A program made the position numbers and the translations under genes. The notes under the pieces were generated by a model. It was not told the origin of the DNA. It was given only the letters and a program-made list of their open reading frames with translations, and made no database searches. From Chryseobacterium elymi (GTDB taxonomy: Bacteria; Bacteroidota; Bacteroidia; Flavobacteriales; Weeksellaceae): a stretch of 64,000 nucleotides of DNA. This document shows, in pieces, positions 26,149 through 33,325 of the stretch (position 1 is its first letter; each line of letters opens with the position of its first letter). Location: assembly GCF_003385495.1 (NCBI RefSeq), contig NZ_QNUH01000003.1, positions 62,001 through 126,000 of the forward strand, in the 5' to 3' direction.

Positions 26149-27246
26149 TTATTGTTTTATGAAAGGGGTTCTTGCAATAAATGCTTTGACAGGTTTATTT
26201 CTGATATTAATGAAAATTTCATCCCCAATATTGGCATACTCCGTAGAGACATATCCCATACCTATTGCTTTTTTTAATGTAGGCGACATCGTACCGGAAG
26301 TAACAACTCCTATGACTTCCTGATTTGTATTCCAAATTTCGTAACCATGACGCGGAATGCCTTTATCTTCTATTTCAAAACCCACCAGTTTTTTGGCAAC
26401 TCCTTTCTCTTTCTGAATTTTTAAGAAACCACTGTGAACAAAATCTTTCGTAAATTTTGTGATCCACCCCAACCCGGCTTCTAATGGAGAGGTAAAATCA
26501 TCAATATCATTTCCGTATAAACAGAAACCCATCTCCAAACGCAGTGTATCTCTCGCTGCTAATCCTACAGGTTCTATATTTTCCTCTTTTCCTGCCTCAA
26601 AAATAGCTTCCCACAAGTGGGCCGCATATCTGTTTTCTATATATATTTCAAATCCTCCTGCTCCCGTATATCCTGTAGCAGATAGCAAAACATTTGGAAT
26701 ATGGGCAAATTCACTAATTGTGAAGGTATAATACTCCAAATCTTTTAAATTGATATCGGTAAGTTTCTGCAGAACCTGTAAGGCTTTTGGTCCCTGTACA
26801 GCCAATAAAGAAATAGAATCTGAAATATTGGTAATTTCTGCACCAAAAGAATTGTTGGAAAGAATCCAGTTCAGATCTTTTTGTATGTTGGAAGCATTTA
26901 CTACCAACAGATAATCCTCCTGTCCAATCATATACACCAGTAGATCATCTACTATTCCTCCTATATCATTAGGCATACAGCTGTACTGTACTTTTCCGGG
27001 AATAAGTTTTGATGCATCATTGGACGTAATTTTCTGAATTAAAGGCAAAGCTCCTTTTCCCTGTATTGAGATCTCGCCCATATGAGAAACATCAAATACT
27101 CCTACTCCATTTCTTATGATTTCATGTTCATGGTTGACACCTTTATACTGAAGGGGCATTTCATATCCTGCAAAATCTATCATTTTTCCACCAAGGATAT
27201 GATGTATCGCATTGAAAGCCGTTTTCTTTATCTTTACAGTTTCCAT
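26149..27246 (-). CDS. gcvT: Aminomethyltransferase (glycine cleavage T protein)
   Basis: 365 aa, full length. It transfers the methylene group from aminomethyl-lipoyl-GcvH to tetrahydrofolate, releasing ammonia. Visible: MIDFAGYEMPLQYKG, VGVFDVSHMGEI, the catalytic aspartate region GGIVDDLLVY, GYTGAGGFEIY (folate/pterin pocket), and the C-terminal VTSGTMSPTLKKAIGMGYV. It follows gcvH by 6 bases, but no glycine decarboxylase (GcvP) or lipoamide dehydrogenase gene is in the cluster, so it must work with a GcvP encoded elsewhere or in a non-standard reaction. A chromosomal second gcvT is likely in this genus but cannot be seen here. Confidence 0.93.
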   Translation of the reverse strand: METVKIKKTAFNAIHHILGGKMIDFAGYEMPLQYKGVNHEHEIIRNGVGVFDVSHMGEISIQGKGALPLIQKITSNDASKLIPGKVQYSCMPNDIGGIVDDLLVYMIGQEDYLLVVNASNIQKDLNWILSNNSFGAEITNISDSISLLAVQGPKALQVLQKLTDINLKDLEYYTFTISEFAHIPNVLLSATGYTGAGGFEIYIENRYAAHLWEAIFEAGKEENIEPVGLAARDTLRLEMGFCLYGNDIDDFTSPLEAGLGWITKFTKDFVHSGFLKIQKEKGVAKKLVGFEIEDKGIPRHGYEIWNTNQEVIGVVTSGTMSPTLKKAIGMGYVSTEYANIGDEIFINIRNKPVKAFIARTPFIKQ

Positions 27247-27252
27247 ATTGTA

Positions 27253-27633
27253 TTACAAGCCAATTAGTGAGGCATAGGCATCAGATCTCAGCAAACCTTC
27301 CGTATCAAAAATATTGTCAATTTTAATTTTGATCATCCAGCCATCTCCATAAGGATCGGTATTTACCAATTCAGGGTTGGCTTCCAATTTGGGATTGATC
27401 TCCAGTATTTTTCCGGCAATAGGCAGGAACAGGTCTGATACTGTCTTAACCGCTTCAACGGTCCCAAATACTTCATGCTGTTTTAAACTTTCCCCAAGGG
27501 TCTCTATTTCAACATACACAATATCGCCTAATTCATGCTGGGCAAAATCGGTAATTCCAATATATGCCGCATCATTTTCCAATTTTACCCATTCATGGTC
27601 CTCTGTATACAAGAGGTTTTCAGGAATTTTCAT
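27253..27633 (-). CDS. gcvH: Glycine cleavage system H protein
   Basis: 126 aa, lipoyl carrier that shuttles the aminomethyl group between the P and T proteins. All hallmarks are present: LLYTEDHEWVKL, YIGITDFAQHELGDIVYVE, lipoyl-lysine loop FGTVEAVKTVSDL with Lys63, and LVNTDPYGDGWMIKI. It is normal in every respect, in contrast to the GcvH-like paralogue two genes downstream. It lies 21 bases after pckA and 6 before gcvT. Confidence 0.95.
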   Translation of the reverse strand: MKIPENLLYTEDHEWVKLENDAAYIGITDFAQHELGDIVYVEIETLGESLKQHEVFGTVEAVKTVSDLFLPIAGKILEINPKLEANPELVNTDPYGDGWMIKIKIDNIFDTEGLLRSDAYASLIGL

Positions 27634-27654
27634 TTTTATCGTTCTTTATTTAAT

Positions 27655-29247
27655 TTACTTACTTTGTATAACAGGACCTCCATTCATAATTTCTTCACCT
27701 GCAAAAGATTCAAAATCTTTAAAATTCTCTGCAAACCGGGCTGCAAGGCTCAAGGCCATTTCATCATACTTAGATTGGTCTGTCCAGGTATTTTTGGGAT
27801 TTAAGATTTCTGATGGTACTCCATCACATTCTAAAGGCATATGAAGTCCAAACACAGCATCCCTCATAAAATCTGCATCCTCGAATTTATTTTCCAATAC
27901 TGCAGTAATCATTGCTCTGGTGTAAGCCAGTTTTATGCGTTCTCCTACTCCGTAGGCACCTCCGGACCAGCCTGTATTAATAAGCCATACGTTTACCTTG
28001 TTATCTTTCAGTTTTTTTCCCAGCAGTTCAGCATATTTCGTAGGATGAAGAGGGAGAAAAGGTTTCCCAAAGCATGCTGAAAATGTAGTCTGTGGTTCGG
28101 TAATTCCAGCTTCGGTTCCCGCTACCTTCGACGTATATCCTGAAATGAAATGATACATCACCTGGCTTACAGTTAATTTTGAGATCGGAGGCAATACTCC
28201 AAATGCATCACAGGTCAGAAAGAAAATATTATTGGGTATTCCACCAACAGATGGGTGTATTGCATTGTCTATAAATTCAATTGGGTACGCAGCCCTGGTA
28301 TTCTCTGTTACAGAAACGTTTTCATAATCAACAACATCAGTCCCTTCCAAGAAACGAACGTTCTCAAGTAGTGTTCCATAGCGTATCGCAGAAAATATTT
28401 GAGGCTCTTTTTCTCTACTCAGACCATAACACTTTGCATAACACCCACCTTCAAAATTAAAAACATGATCATCATCCCATCCATGCTCATCATCTCCGAT
28501 CAGTTTTCTGGACGGATCTGCGGAAAGTGTAGTTTTCCCTGTCCCTGACAGTCCAAAAAACACGGCAGTGTCCCCTTCTGTTCCGATATTCGCTGAACAG
28601 TGCATGGAAAGTACATTCTTTTCATGAGGAAGTATATAATTCAATACTGTGAAAATCCCTTTTTTGATCTCACCCGTATAAGCACTTCCTCCTATAAGAA
28701 TCACTTTTTTTGTAAAATTGATAATCGTAAAATTATGTTGGCGGGTCTTGTCAATCTTCGGATCCGCTTTAAACTTAGGAGCTGCAAGGATCAGCCATTC
28801 ATGTTCAAATGTTTCCAGTTCTTTTTCATCAGGGTTTAAAAAAAGATTATTAGCGAATAAACTCTGCCATGGGTTCTCTGTAATAACCCTTATGTTAAGA
28901 CGGTATTCTGATTTTGCACAGGCATAAACATCCTTAATATAGATATCATGATCCGAGAGATGATTGGTAACACGTTCATATAGCCGGTCAAAATCTTCTG
29001 GCAGAAAAGGGTGATTAATTTCTCCCCACCAGACAGAATCTGCGGTTTTCTGATCTTTAACAACATATTTGTCTTTAGGAGAACGCCCCGTAAACTCACC
29101 TGTATCGCATACCAGTGCCCCTGATCGGGCTATAATCCCCTCATTATTTCTTAAAGTCTGGGATATTAACTGAGGTTCTGATAAATTCCAAAAAACTTCT
29201 TTAGCAGGTACAATGCCGATATTTTTTAAGTGTTCCATATACTCCAT
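27655..29247 (-). CDS. pckA: Phosphoenolpyruvate carboxykinase (ATP)
   Basis: 530 aa; converts oxaloacetate and ATP to PEP, CO2 and ADP (gluconeogenesis), or runs in reverse to fix CO2. Motifs: TGRSPKDKY, the PEPCK-specific P-loop FFGLSGTGKTTLSAD, GDDEHGWDD (kinase-2 metal site), RYGTLLENV, and CDAFGVLPPISKL. First gene of the minus-strand series and the only one with a clear promoter: TACTTTTG (29280-29273), with no TTG at -33, and the shared Crp/Fnr-type palindrome about 62 bases upstream of the predicted start site. Its linkage to gcv genes is unusual. Starting at the second Met (residue 4) is possible. Confidence 0.95.
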   Translation of the reverse strand: MEYMEHLKNIGIVPAKEVFWNLSEPQLISQTLRNNEGIIARSGALVCDTGEFTGRSPKDKYVVKDQKTADSVWWGEINHPFLPEDFDRLYERVTNHLSDHDIYIKDVYACAKSEYRLNIRVITENPWQSLFANNLFLNPDEKELETFEHEWLILAAPKFKADPKIDKTRQHNFTIINFTKKVILIGGSAYTGEIKKGIFTVLNYILPHEKNVLSMHCSANIGTEGDTAVFFGLSGTGKTTLSADPSRKLIGDDEHGWDDDHVFNFEGGCYAKCYGLSREKEPQIFSAIRYGTLLENVRFLEGTDVVDYENVSVTENTRAAYPIEFIDNAIHPSVGGIPNNIFFLTCDAFGVLPPISKLTVSQVMYHFISGYTSKVAGTEAGITEPQTTFSACFGKPFLPLHPTKYAELLGKKLKDNKVNVWLINTGWSGGAYGVGERIKLAYTRAMITAVLENKFEDADFMRDAVFGLHMPLECDGVPSEILNPKNTWTDQSKYDEMALSLAARFAENFKDFESFAGEEIMNGGPVIQSK

Positions 29248-29272
29248 CTCAAAATCAGTATTATTATTCCAG

Positions 29273-29280
29273 CAAAAGTA
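29273..29280 (-). promoter_or_regulatory. Flavobacterial -7 element of pckA
   Basis: TACTTTTG on the minus strand fits TAnnTTTG exactly, 25 bases upstream of the pckA ATG. No TTG is found about 19 bases further up, as expected for an activator-dependent promoter. Confidence 0.55.
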
Positions 29281-29324
29281 GACTGTTTATTAAGAATTTA
29301 TAATGATCTATCTCTTTCTAAAAT

Positions 29325-29338
29325 TTGATTTAAGTCAA
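29325..29338. promoter_or_regulatory. Crp/Fnr-type operator between pckA and its regulator
   Basis: TTGATTTAAGTCAA: half-sites TTGA and TCAA with six bases between, one base off the TTGAT-N4-ATCAA consensus of Fnr. The centre at 29331.5 lies about 41.5 bases upstream of the start site predicted for the regulator gene and about 62 upstream of that for pckA. These distances match class II and class I activator positions. That the neighbouring regulator binds it is inference. Confidence 0.65.
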
Positions 29339-29361
29339 GTTTCTGTTCGCTTAAAATAGCG

Positions 29362-29369
29362 TAGTTTTG
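29362..29369 (+). promoter_or_regulatory. Flavobacterial -7 element of the Crp/Fnr gene
   Basis: TAGTTTTG fits TAnnTTTG and ends 9 bases before the ATG, so the transcript would have a leader of only about 6 bases. Confidence 0.55.
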
Positions 29370-29378
29370 TGACAAGAT

Positions 29379-30062
29379 ATGATCTCAAAATTTCTTTTCA
29401 ATAACCAATATCTCTTTGACGAGCTTCCCCAATATGATAAGGAGATGCTCAAAGCAGCGATGCAGAATAAGAATTACCGTAAAAACGAAGCTATTTTCAC
29501 CGATGGAACAATGCCCAGCGGTATCTTTTACTTAAAAACAGGTAAAGTAAAGAAATACAAAGTGGATAATGACGGCAGAGAACAGATTATCTATATTTAT
29601 AATACCGGAGAATTTTTTGGGTATTCCGCTATTTTAAGTAACGAATCTTATGGAGATACTACTCAGGCTATCGAAAATTCTGTCATTGCTTTTATATCAA
29701 AAGAAGATTTTTTAAAGATTCTGGATCAATCGGTTGTTTTTTCAAGACTGCTTTTAAAAAGTCTGAGCCATGAGTTCAGTGTAATGGCCAATCTGATGAC
29801 CGTTCTTTCCCAGCGTACAGTGAGAGAAAGAGTGGCACTCAGTTTACTGATTTTGCACAAAAAATATAAATTGAATGATGCAGAAGATAATGCGTTTATT
29901 ACCTTGTCCCGAACAGATTTAGCAAATATGGCAGGAACGGCTAATGAAACATTGGCACGTATACTTCATGATTTCAGACAGGAGGATCTTATCCGGATGG
30001 AAGGACGTAAAATACAACTGCTCAATATTAAGCAGCTTACTCATATCGCAAATTTTTATTAA
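29379..30062 (+). CDS. Crp/Fnr-family transcription regulator
   Basis: 227 aa. N-terminal cyclic-nucleotide-binding beta-roll (about 15-130) with IFYLKTGKVKKYKVD and GEFFGYSAIL, a long dimer helix (SHEFSVMANLMTVLSQRTVRERVALSLLIL), and a C-terminal Crp-type winged helix with LSRTDLANMAGTANETLARILHDF as recognition region. No cysteines suited to an oxygen-sensing Fe-S cluster, so the ligand, if any, is not oxygen through a cluster. It is divergent from pckA across 131 bases that hold one palindromic operator placed to activate both genes. I infer autoregulation and control of the pckA-gcv series. Confidence 0.9.
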   Translation: MISKFLFNNQYLFDELPQYDKEMLKAAMQNKNYRKNEAIFTDGTMPSGIFYLKTGKVKKYKVDNDGREQIIYIYNTGEFFGYSAILSNESYGDTTQAIENSVIAFISKEDFLKILDQSVVFSRLLLKSLSHEFSVMANLMTVLSQRTVRERVALSLLILHKKYKLNDAEDNAFITLSRTDLANMAGTANETLARILHDFRQEDLIRMEGRKIQLLNIKQLTHIANFY

Positions 30063-30301
30063 TGCCCATCATTTGCAATTAAATGATACTAACACAATAT
30101 TGGTTAGCTAGATATCATTTTTTTCTGCAGCATTATTAATTGTTAAATTTTGATTGGGTAAAACATTTAATTAATTACCTTAAAAAAGTACTGCATCTAA
30201 ATTGGCATAGTAATCTTATTCTATGAAGTCATTTAAACTTATATATAAAACAAGGCTTGACTATTTTTGTGTTGCGAAACATAAAAAAACAAATCAAGCC
30301 C

Positions 30302-30949
30302 ATGATGTACCAGGTACTTGACAAAGATATAATAGAAAATGAAATAGTACCCTATCTTCCGCCGCCAAAACGAGGATTTTTTCCCAAAGCTCCTTTAGTG
30401 GAAATCGGGAATAGTATATTATACAAGCTCAAAACAGGAGTTCAATGAGAATATTTACCTGTAAAAAGTTTGTTTGAAGACTATGTTTTAAGTTATCAAA
30501 GTGTTTTCTATCATTATCGTAAATGATGTGTTAATAATGTTTGAGAAGGCTGCTGGATACGGCTGTTATCCAAAAAAAAAAAATCAAAGCTGGATTCATC
30601 AAGCGGAGATTTAGATGGCAGCCATACATCGGCATTACGCGGAGGAGAAGAGGTTTCTTATCTGGGAAGAAAAAAGCGAAAAACAAGTACTGCATTTTAT
30701 TTTACAGACAGGCAAGGACTTCCTTTAGTCATCTCTAATCCTGTCGCCGGGAATCATAATGATCTGTATCCTATTGAAATGTATTTTGACCAGATCACTC
30801 AGACGCTAAAAAGAGCAGATATTGCTATAGAAGGATTATTTATTAATGCAGATGCCGTATTTCTTGAAATTCCGTTTTTCTTTTCATCAGACTTGGGAGA
30901 AGACAACAAAAATGTTTTAAAACCTTCTGACATTGCTCGCAAACTCTAG
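30302..30949 (+). pseudogene. Dead IS4/IS5-type DDE transposase, three in-frame TGA
   Basis: A continuous frame of 215 codons interrupted only by TGA codons at 30446, 30533 and 30551 region, with no frameshift up to TAG 30947-30949. The first part reads MMYQVLDKDIIENEIVPYLP and LYKLKTGVQ; after the stops come EYLPVKSLF, SGDLDGSHTSALRGGEEVSY (first DDE Asp), DRQGLPLVISNPVAGNHND and LFINADA (second Asp). The C-terminal third is lost or unrecognisable. In homologues I recall, the stop positions hold Trp (VQWEYLPV, YRKWC). A short inverted repeat, GGCTTGA/TCAAGCC, lies just upstream at 30254-30300. The rest of 30063-31070 shows no other gene. Confidence 0.8.
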
Positions 30950-31070
30950 GTATCTTCAATTTACTAAACCCATAGCACTTAATTTTAATGCTAATATTTA
31001 ACCTTGAAACTAGTTAAGACTAATTAAGACATAATAAGGCGCAACATTATCTCCAATTAAGACGCGGTAC

Positions 31071-31129
31071 AAATAAAATTTGAATTGAAAAGTGTCCTGT
31101 AAACATGAAAAAACCGCTTTAAACGAATG
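31071..31129 (+). repeat. Direct repeat, right copy (dnaK terminator side)
   Basis: Counterpart of 22725-22778 in the same orientation. It runs into the first arm of the dnaK terminator hairpin, which is complete only here, suggesting that this is the ancestral copy. Confidence 0.7.
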
Positions 31130-31144
31130 TTTAAAGCGGTTTTT
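31108..31144 (-). terminator. Terminator of dnaK
   Basis: Stem of about 16 bp with arms AAAAACCGCTTTAAAC (31109-31124) and GTTTAAAGCGGTTTTT (31129-31144), loop GAAT. On the minus strand it is followed by T's. 30 bases past the dnaK stop. Confidence 0.85.
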
Positions 31145-31173
31145 AATTATTTGTTATTATTGTTAATCAATAA

Positions 31174-33069
31174 TTATTTTACCTCTTCAAAGTCAGCATC
31201 CTGTACATCATCATTACCTCCTGCATTGCCTTCAGAATTCTGAGTTCCTGCATCTGCACCCGGCTGTTGTCCTGCTGCATACAGTTCTTCTGAAGCTGCC
31301 ATCCATGCTGCATCTAAAGCTTCTGTTTTAGTTTTCACATCGTCTGCATTTTTAGCTTCGAAAGCTGTTTTCAATTCTCCGTGAGCTGCTTCAATAGCTG
31401 CTTTTTTGTCAGCAGACAGCTTTTCTCCGAATTCTTTTAACTGCTTTTCAGTCTGGAAGATCAATCCGTCAGCTTTGTTGAAAATTTCAACTTCTTCTTT
31501 TTTCTTAGCATCTGCTGCAGAGTTTTCCTGAGCTTCTTTCTTCATTCTTTCGATTTCTTCATCAGAAAGACCTGAAGAAGCCTGGATCTTAATCGTCTGC
31601 TCTTTTCCAGTTCCTTTATCCTTCGCAGAAACGCTTAGAATACCGTTGGCATCAATATCAAAAGTTACTTCGATCTGAGGAACTCCTCTTGGTGCTGGTG
31701 GAATATCCGCAAGATCAAATCTTCCGATTTCTTTATTATCGTTGAACATTGGTCTTTCTCCTTGTCCCACTCTGATGCTTACAGCCGGCTGGTTGTCAGA
31801 AGCTGTAGAGAATACTTCAGATTTTTTAGTAGGAATCGTAGTGTTCGCTTCAATTAGTTTCGTGAATACAGAACCCATTGTTTCAATACCTAGAGAAAGC
31901 GGCGTAACGTCAAGAAGTAATACATCTTTTACATCTCCTGTCAGTACTCCACCCTGAATTGCAGCTCCAACAGCTACTACCTCATCCGGGTTAACTCCTT
32001 TTGAAGGTTTTTTACCGAAGAATTTTTCCACTTCTTCCTGAATAATCGGAATTCTTGTAGAACCTCCTACCAAAATTACCTCATCGATATCAGAAGTTGA
32101 TAAGCCTGCATCTTTCAGTGCTTTCGCTACCGGCTCCATGGATCTTCTTACTAAATCTGAAGCCAATTGCTCGAATTTAGCTTTAGTTAAAGTCTTTACC
32201 AAGTGCTTAGGGCCTGTAGCCGTAGCTGTGATATATGGCAGGTTGATCTCTGTCTGAGCAGAAGAAGATAACTCGATTTTTGCTTTTTCAGCAGCTTCTT
32301 TTAATCTCTGAAGTGCGATAGCGTCAGTTTTAAGATCTACTCCTTCTTCAGATTTGAATTCATCTGCCATCCAGTTAATGATCACATCATCAAAGTCATC
32401 ACCTCCTAAGTGTGTATCACCATTAGTGGATAATACCTCAAATACACCGTCACCTAAATCAAGGATAGAGATATCGAAAGTACCACCTCCAAGATCATAC
32501 ACAGCAATCTTCTGGTCTTTATGGTTCTTATCCAAACCGTAAGCCAATGCAGCAGCTGTAGGCTCGTTGATGATTCTTTCTACTTTAAGACCTGCAATTT
32601 CTCCGGCTTCTTTAGTAGCCTGTCTCTGTGCATCATTAAAATATGCAGGAACCGTGATTACCGCTCTTGTAACTTCCTGTCCAAGATAATCTTCAGCAGT
32701 CTTCTTCATTTTCTGAAGTATCATTGCAGAAATTTCCTGTGGTGTATATTCTCTGTCGTCGATCTTAACTTTTACAGTATCATTGGGTCCTGCCACTACT
32801 TCATAAGGCACTCTTGAAATTTCTTTAGCATCTTCCTTAAAATGAGTTCCGATAAATCTTTTGATAGAGTATACAGTTTTCTTTGGATTCGTTACAGCCT
32901 GTCTTTTTGCAGGATCCCCTACTTTTCTTTCACCATCTTCCGTGAATGCCACAATAGATGGAGTTGTTCTTTTACCTTCCGCGTTAGGGATAACAACAGG
33001 GTCTTTACCCTCCATTACAGCAACACATGAGTTGGTTGTTCCTAAGTCAATTCCAATTATTTTACTCAT
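31174..33069 (-). CDS. dnaK: Molecular chaperone DnaK (Hsp70)
   Basis: 631 aa cytosolic ATP-dependent chaperone working with DnaJ and GrpE. Nucleotide-binding domain begins [18 protein letters not shown] and contains [35 protein letters not shown] and [11 protein letters not shown]. The linker and substrate domain follow from about 385 ([15 protein letters not shown]), then a helical lid and a C-terminal tail ending DADFEEVK. Length is typical. dnaJ and grpE are not adjacent, as is common in this phylum. A strong hairpin terminator follows. The 256-base gap to ppk on the other side must carry its promoter; no CIRCE-type repeat is visible there. Confidence 0.98.
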   Translation of the reverse strand: MSKIIGIDLGTTNSCVAVMEGKDPVVIPNAEGKRTTPSIVAFTEDGERKVGDPAKRQAVTNPKKTVYSIKRFIGTHFKEDAKEISRVPYEVVAGPNDTVKVKIDDREYTPQEISAMILQKMKKTAEDYLGQEVTRAVITVPAYFNDAQRQATKEAGEIAGLKVERIINEPTAAALAYGLDKNHKDQKIAVYDLGGGTFDISILDLGDGVFEVLSTNGDTHLGGDDFDDVIINWMADEFKSEEGVDLKTDAIALQRLKEAAEKAKIELSSSAQTEINLPYITATATGPKHLVKTLTKAKFEQLASDLVRRSMEPVAKALKDAGLSTSDIDEVILVGGSTRIPIIQEEVEKFFGKKPSKGVNPDEVVAVGAAIQGGVLTGDVKDVLLLDVTPLSLGIETMGSVFTKLIEANTTIPTKKSEVFSTASDNQPAVSIRVGQGERPMFNDNKEIGRFDLADIPPAPRGVPQIEVTFDIDANGILSVSAKDKGTGKEQTIKIQASSGLSDEEIERMKKEAQENSAADAKKKEEVEIFNKADGLIFQTEKQLKEFGEKLSADKKAAIEAAHGELKTAFEAKNADDVKTKTEALDAAWMAASEELYAAGQQPGADAGTQNSEGNAGGNDDVQDADFEEVK

Positions 33070-33298
33070 AATATTTATATTTTTTCTAATTTTTATATTC
33101 TAATTTACACTCTCAATTTCTCAATATCTGTACCATATCTTTTTTTGTGACAAAATGACAGAATCAAAAATAATCAAAGTGAACAGCGTCCGTCAGATTA
33201 TGTTAAATTGTACTATTCAAGACAGTTTGAACATTAGGGATTTAAAAAAATTAATCAAAGTTTAACCTTATAAATATCAATTAAACTGTACGAATTGT

Positions 33299-33306
33299 TA
33301 TTTTTG
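33299..33306 (+). promoter_or_regulatory. Putative -7 element of the ppk1-ppx operon
   Basis: TATTTTTG fits TAnnTTTG and lies 19 bases before the ppk1 ATG. No good -33 TTG is seen. Confidence 0.4.
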
Positions 33307-33325
33307 ATAAAATATAAACTTTAGA

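Larger units (their letters stand above)
22334..31129. mobile_element. Putative genomic island with metabolic cargo
   Basis: Boundaries are suggested by a truncated conjugative mobC gene at the left, two direct copies of a roughly 50-base dnaK-terminator sequence (22725-22778 and 31071-31129), and a dead IS transposase (30302-30949) beside the right copy. The cargo is DUF1275, alpha-oxoamine synthase, methyltransferase, GcvH-like, GcvT, GcvH, PEP carboxykinase and a Crp/Fnr regulator. No integrase is seen. The left edge could lie up to 200 bases further out. That the segment moved as one unit is inference. Confidence 0.55.

Noticed and set aside
27082..29247. Glycine riboswitch before the gcv genes
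   Set aside because: gcvH starts 21 bases after pckA and the leader of pckA is only about 22 bases; no room and no tandem aptamer sequence.
30541..30738. Open frame of 65 codons
   Set aside because: Out-of-frame shadow of the transposase pseudogene, which explains this DNA better.
30302..30949. Reassigned genetic code (TGA read as Trp)
   Set aside because: Intact genes in the window use TGG for Trp and several end in TGA (for example the sensor kinase at 17070), so the transposase stops are decay.
33070..33325. CIRCE heat-shock operator upstream of dnaK
   Set aside because: No TTAGCACTC-N9-GAGTGCTAA-like repeat is present in the gap.
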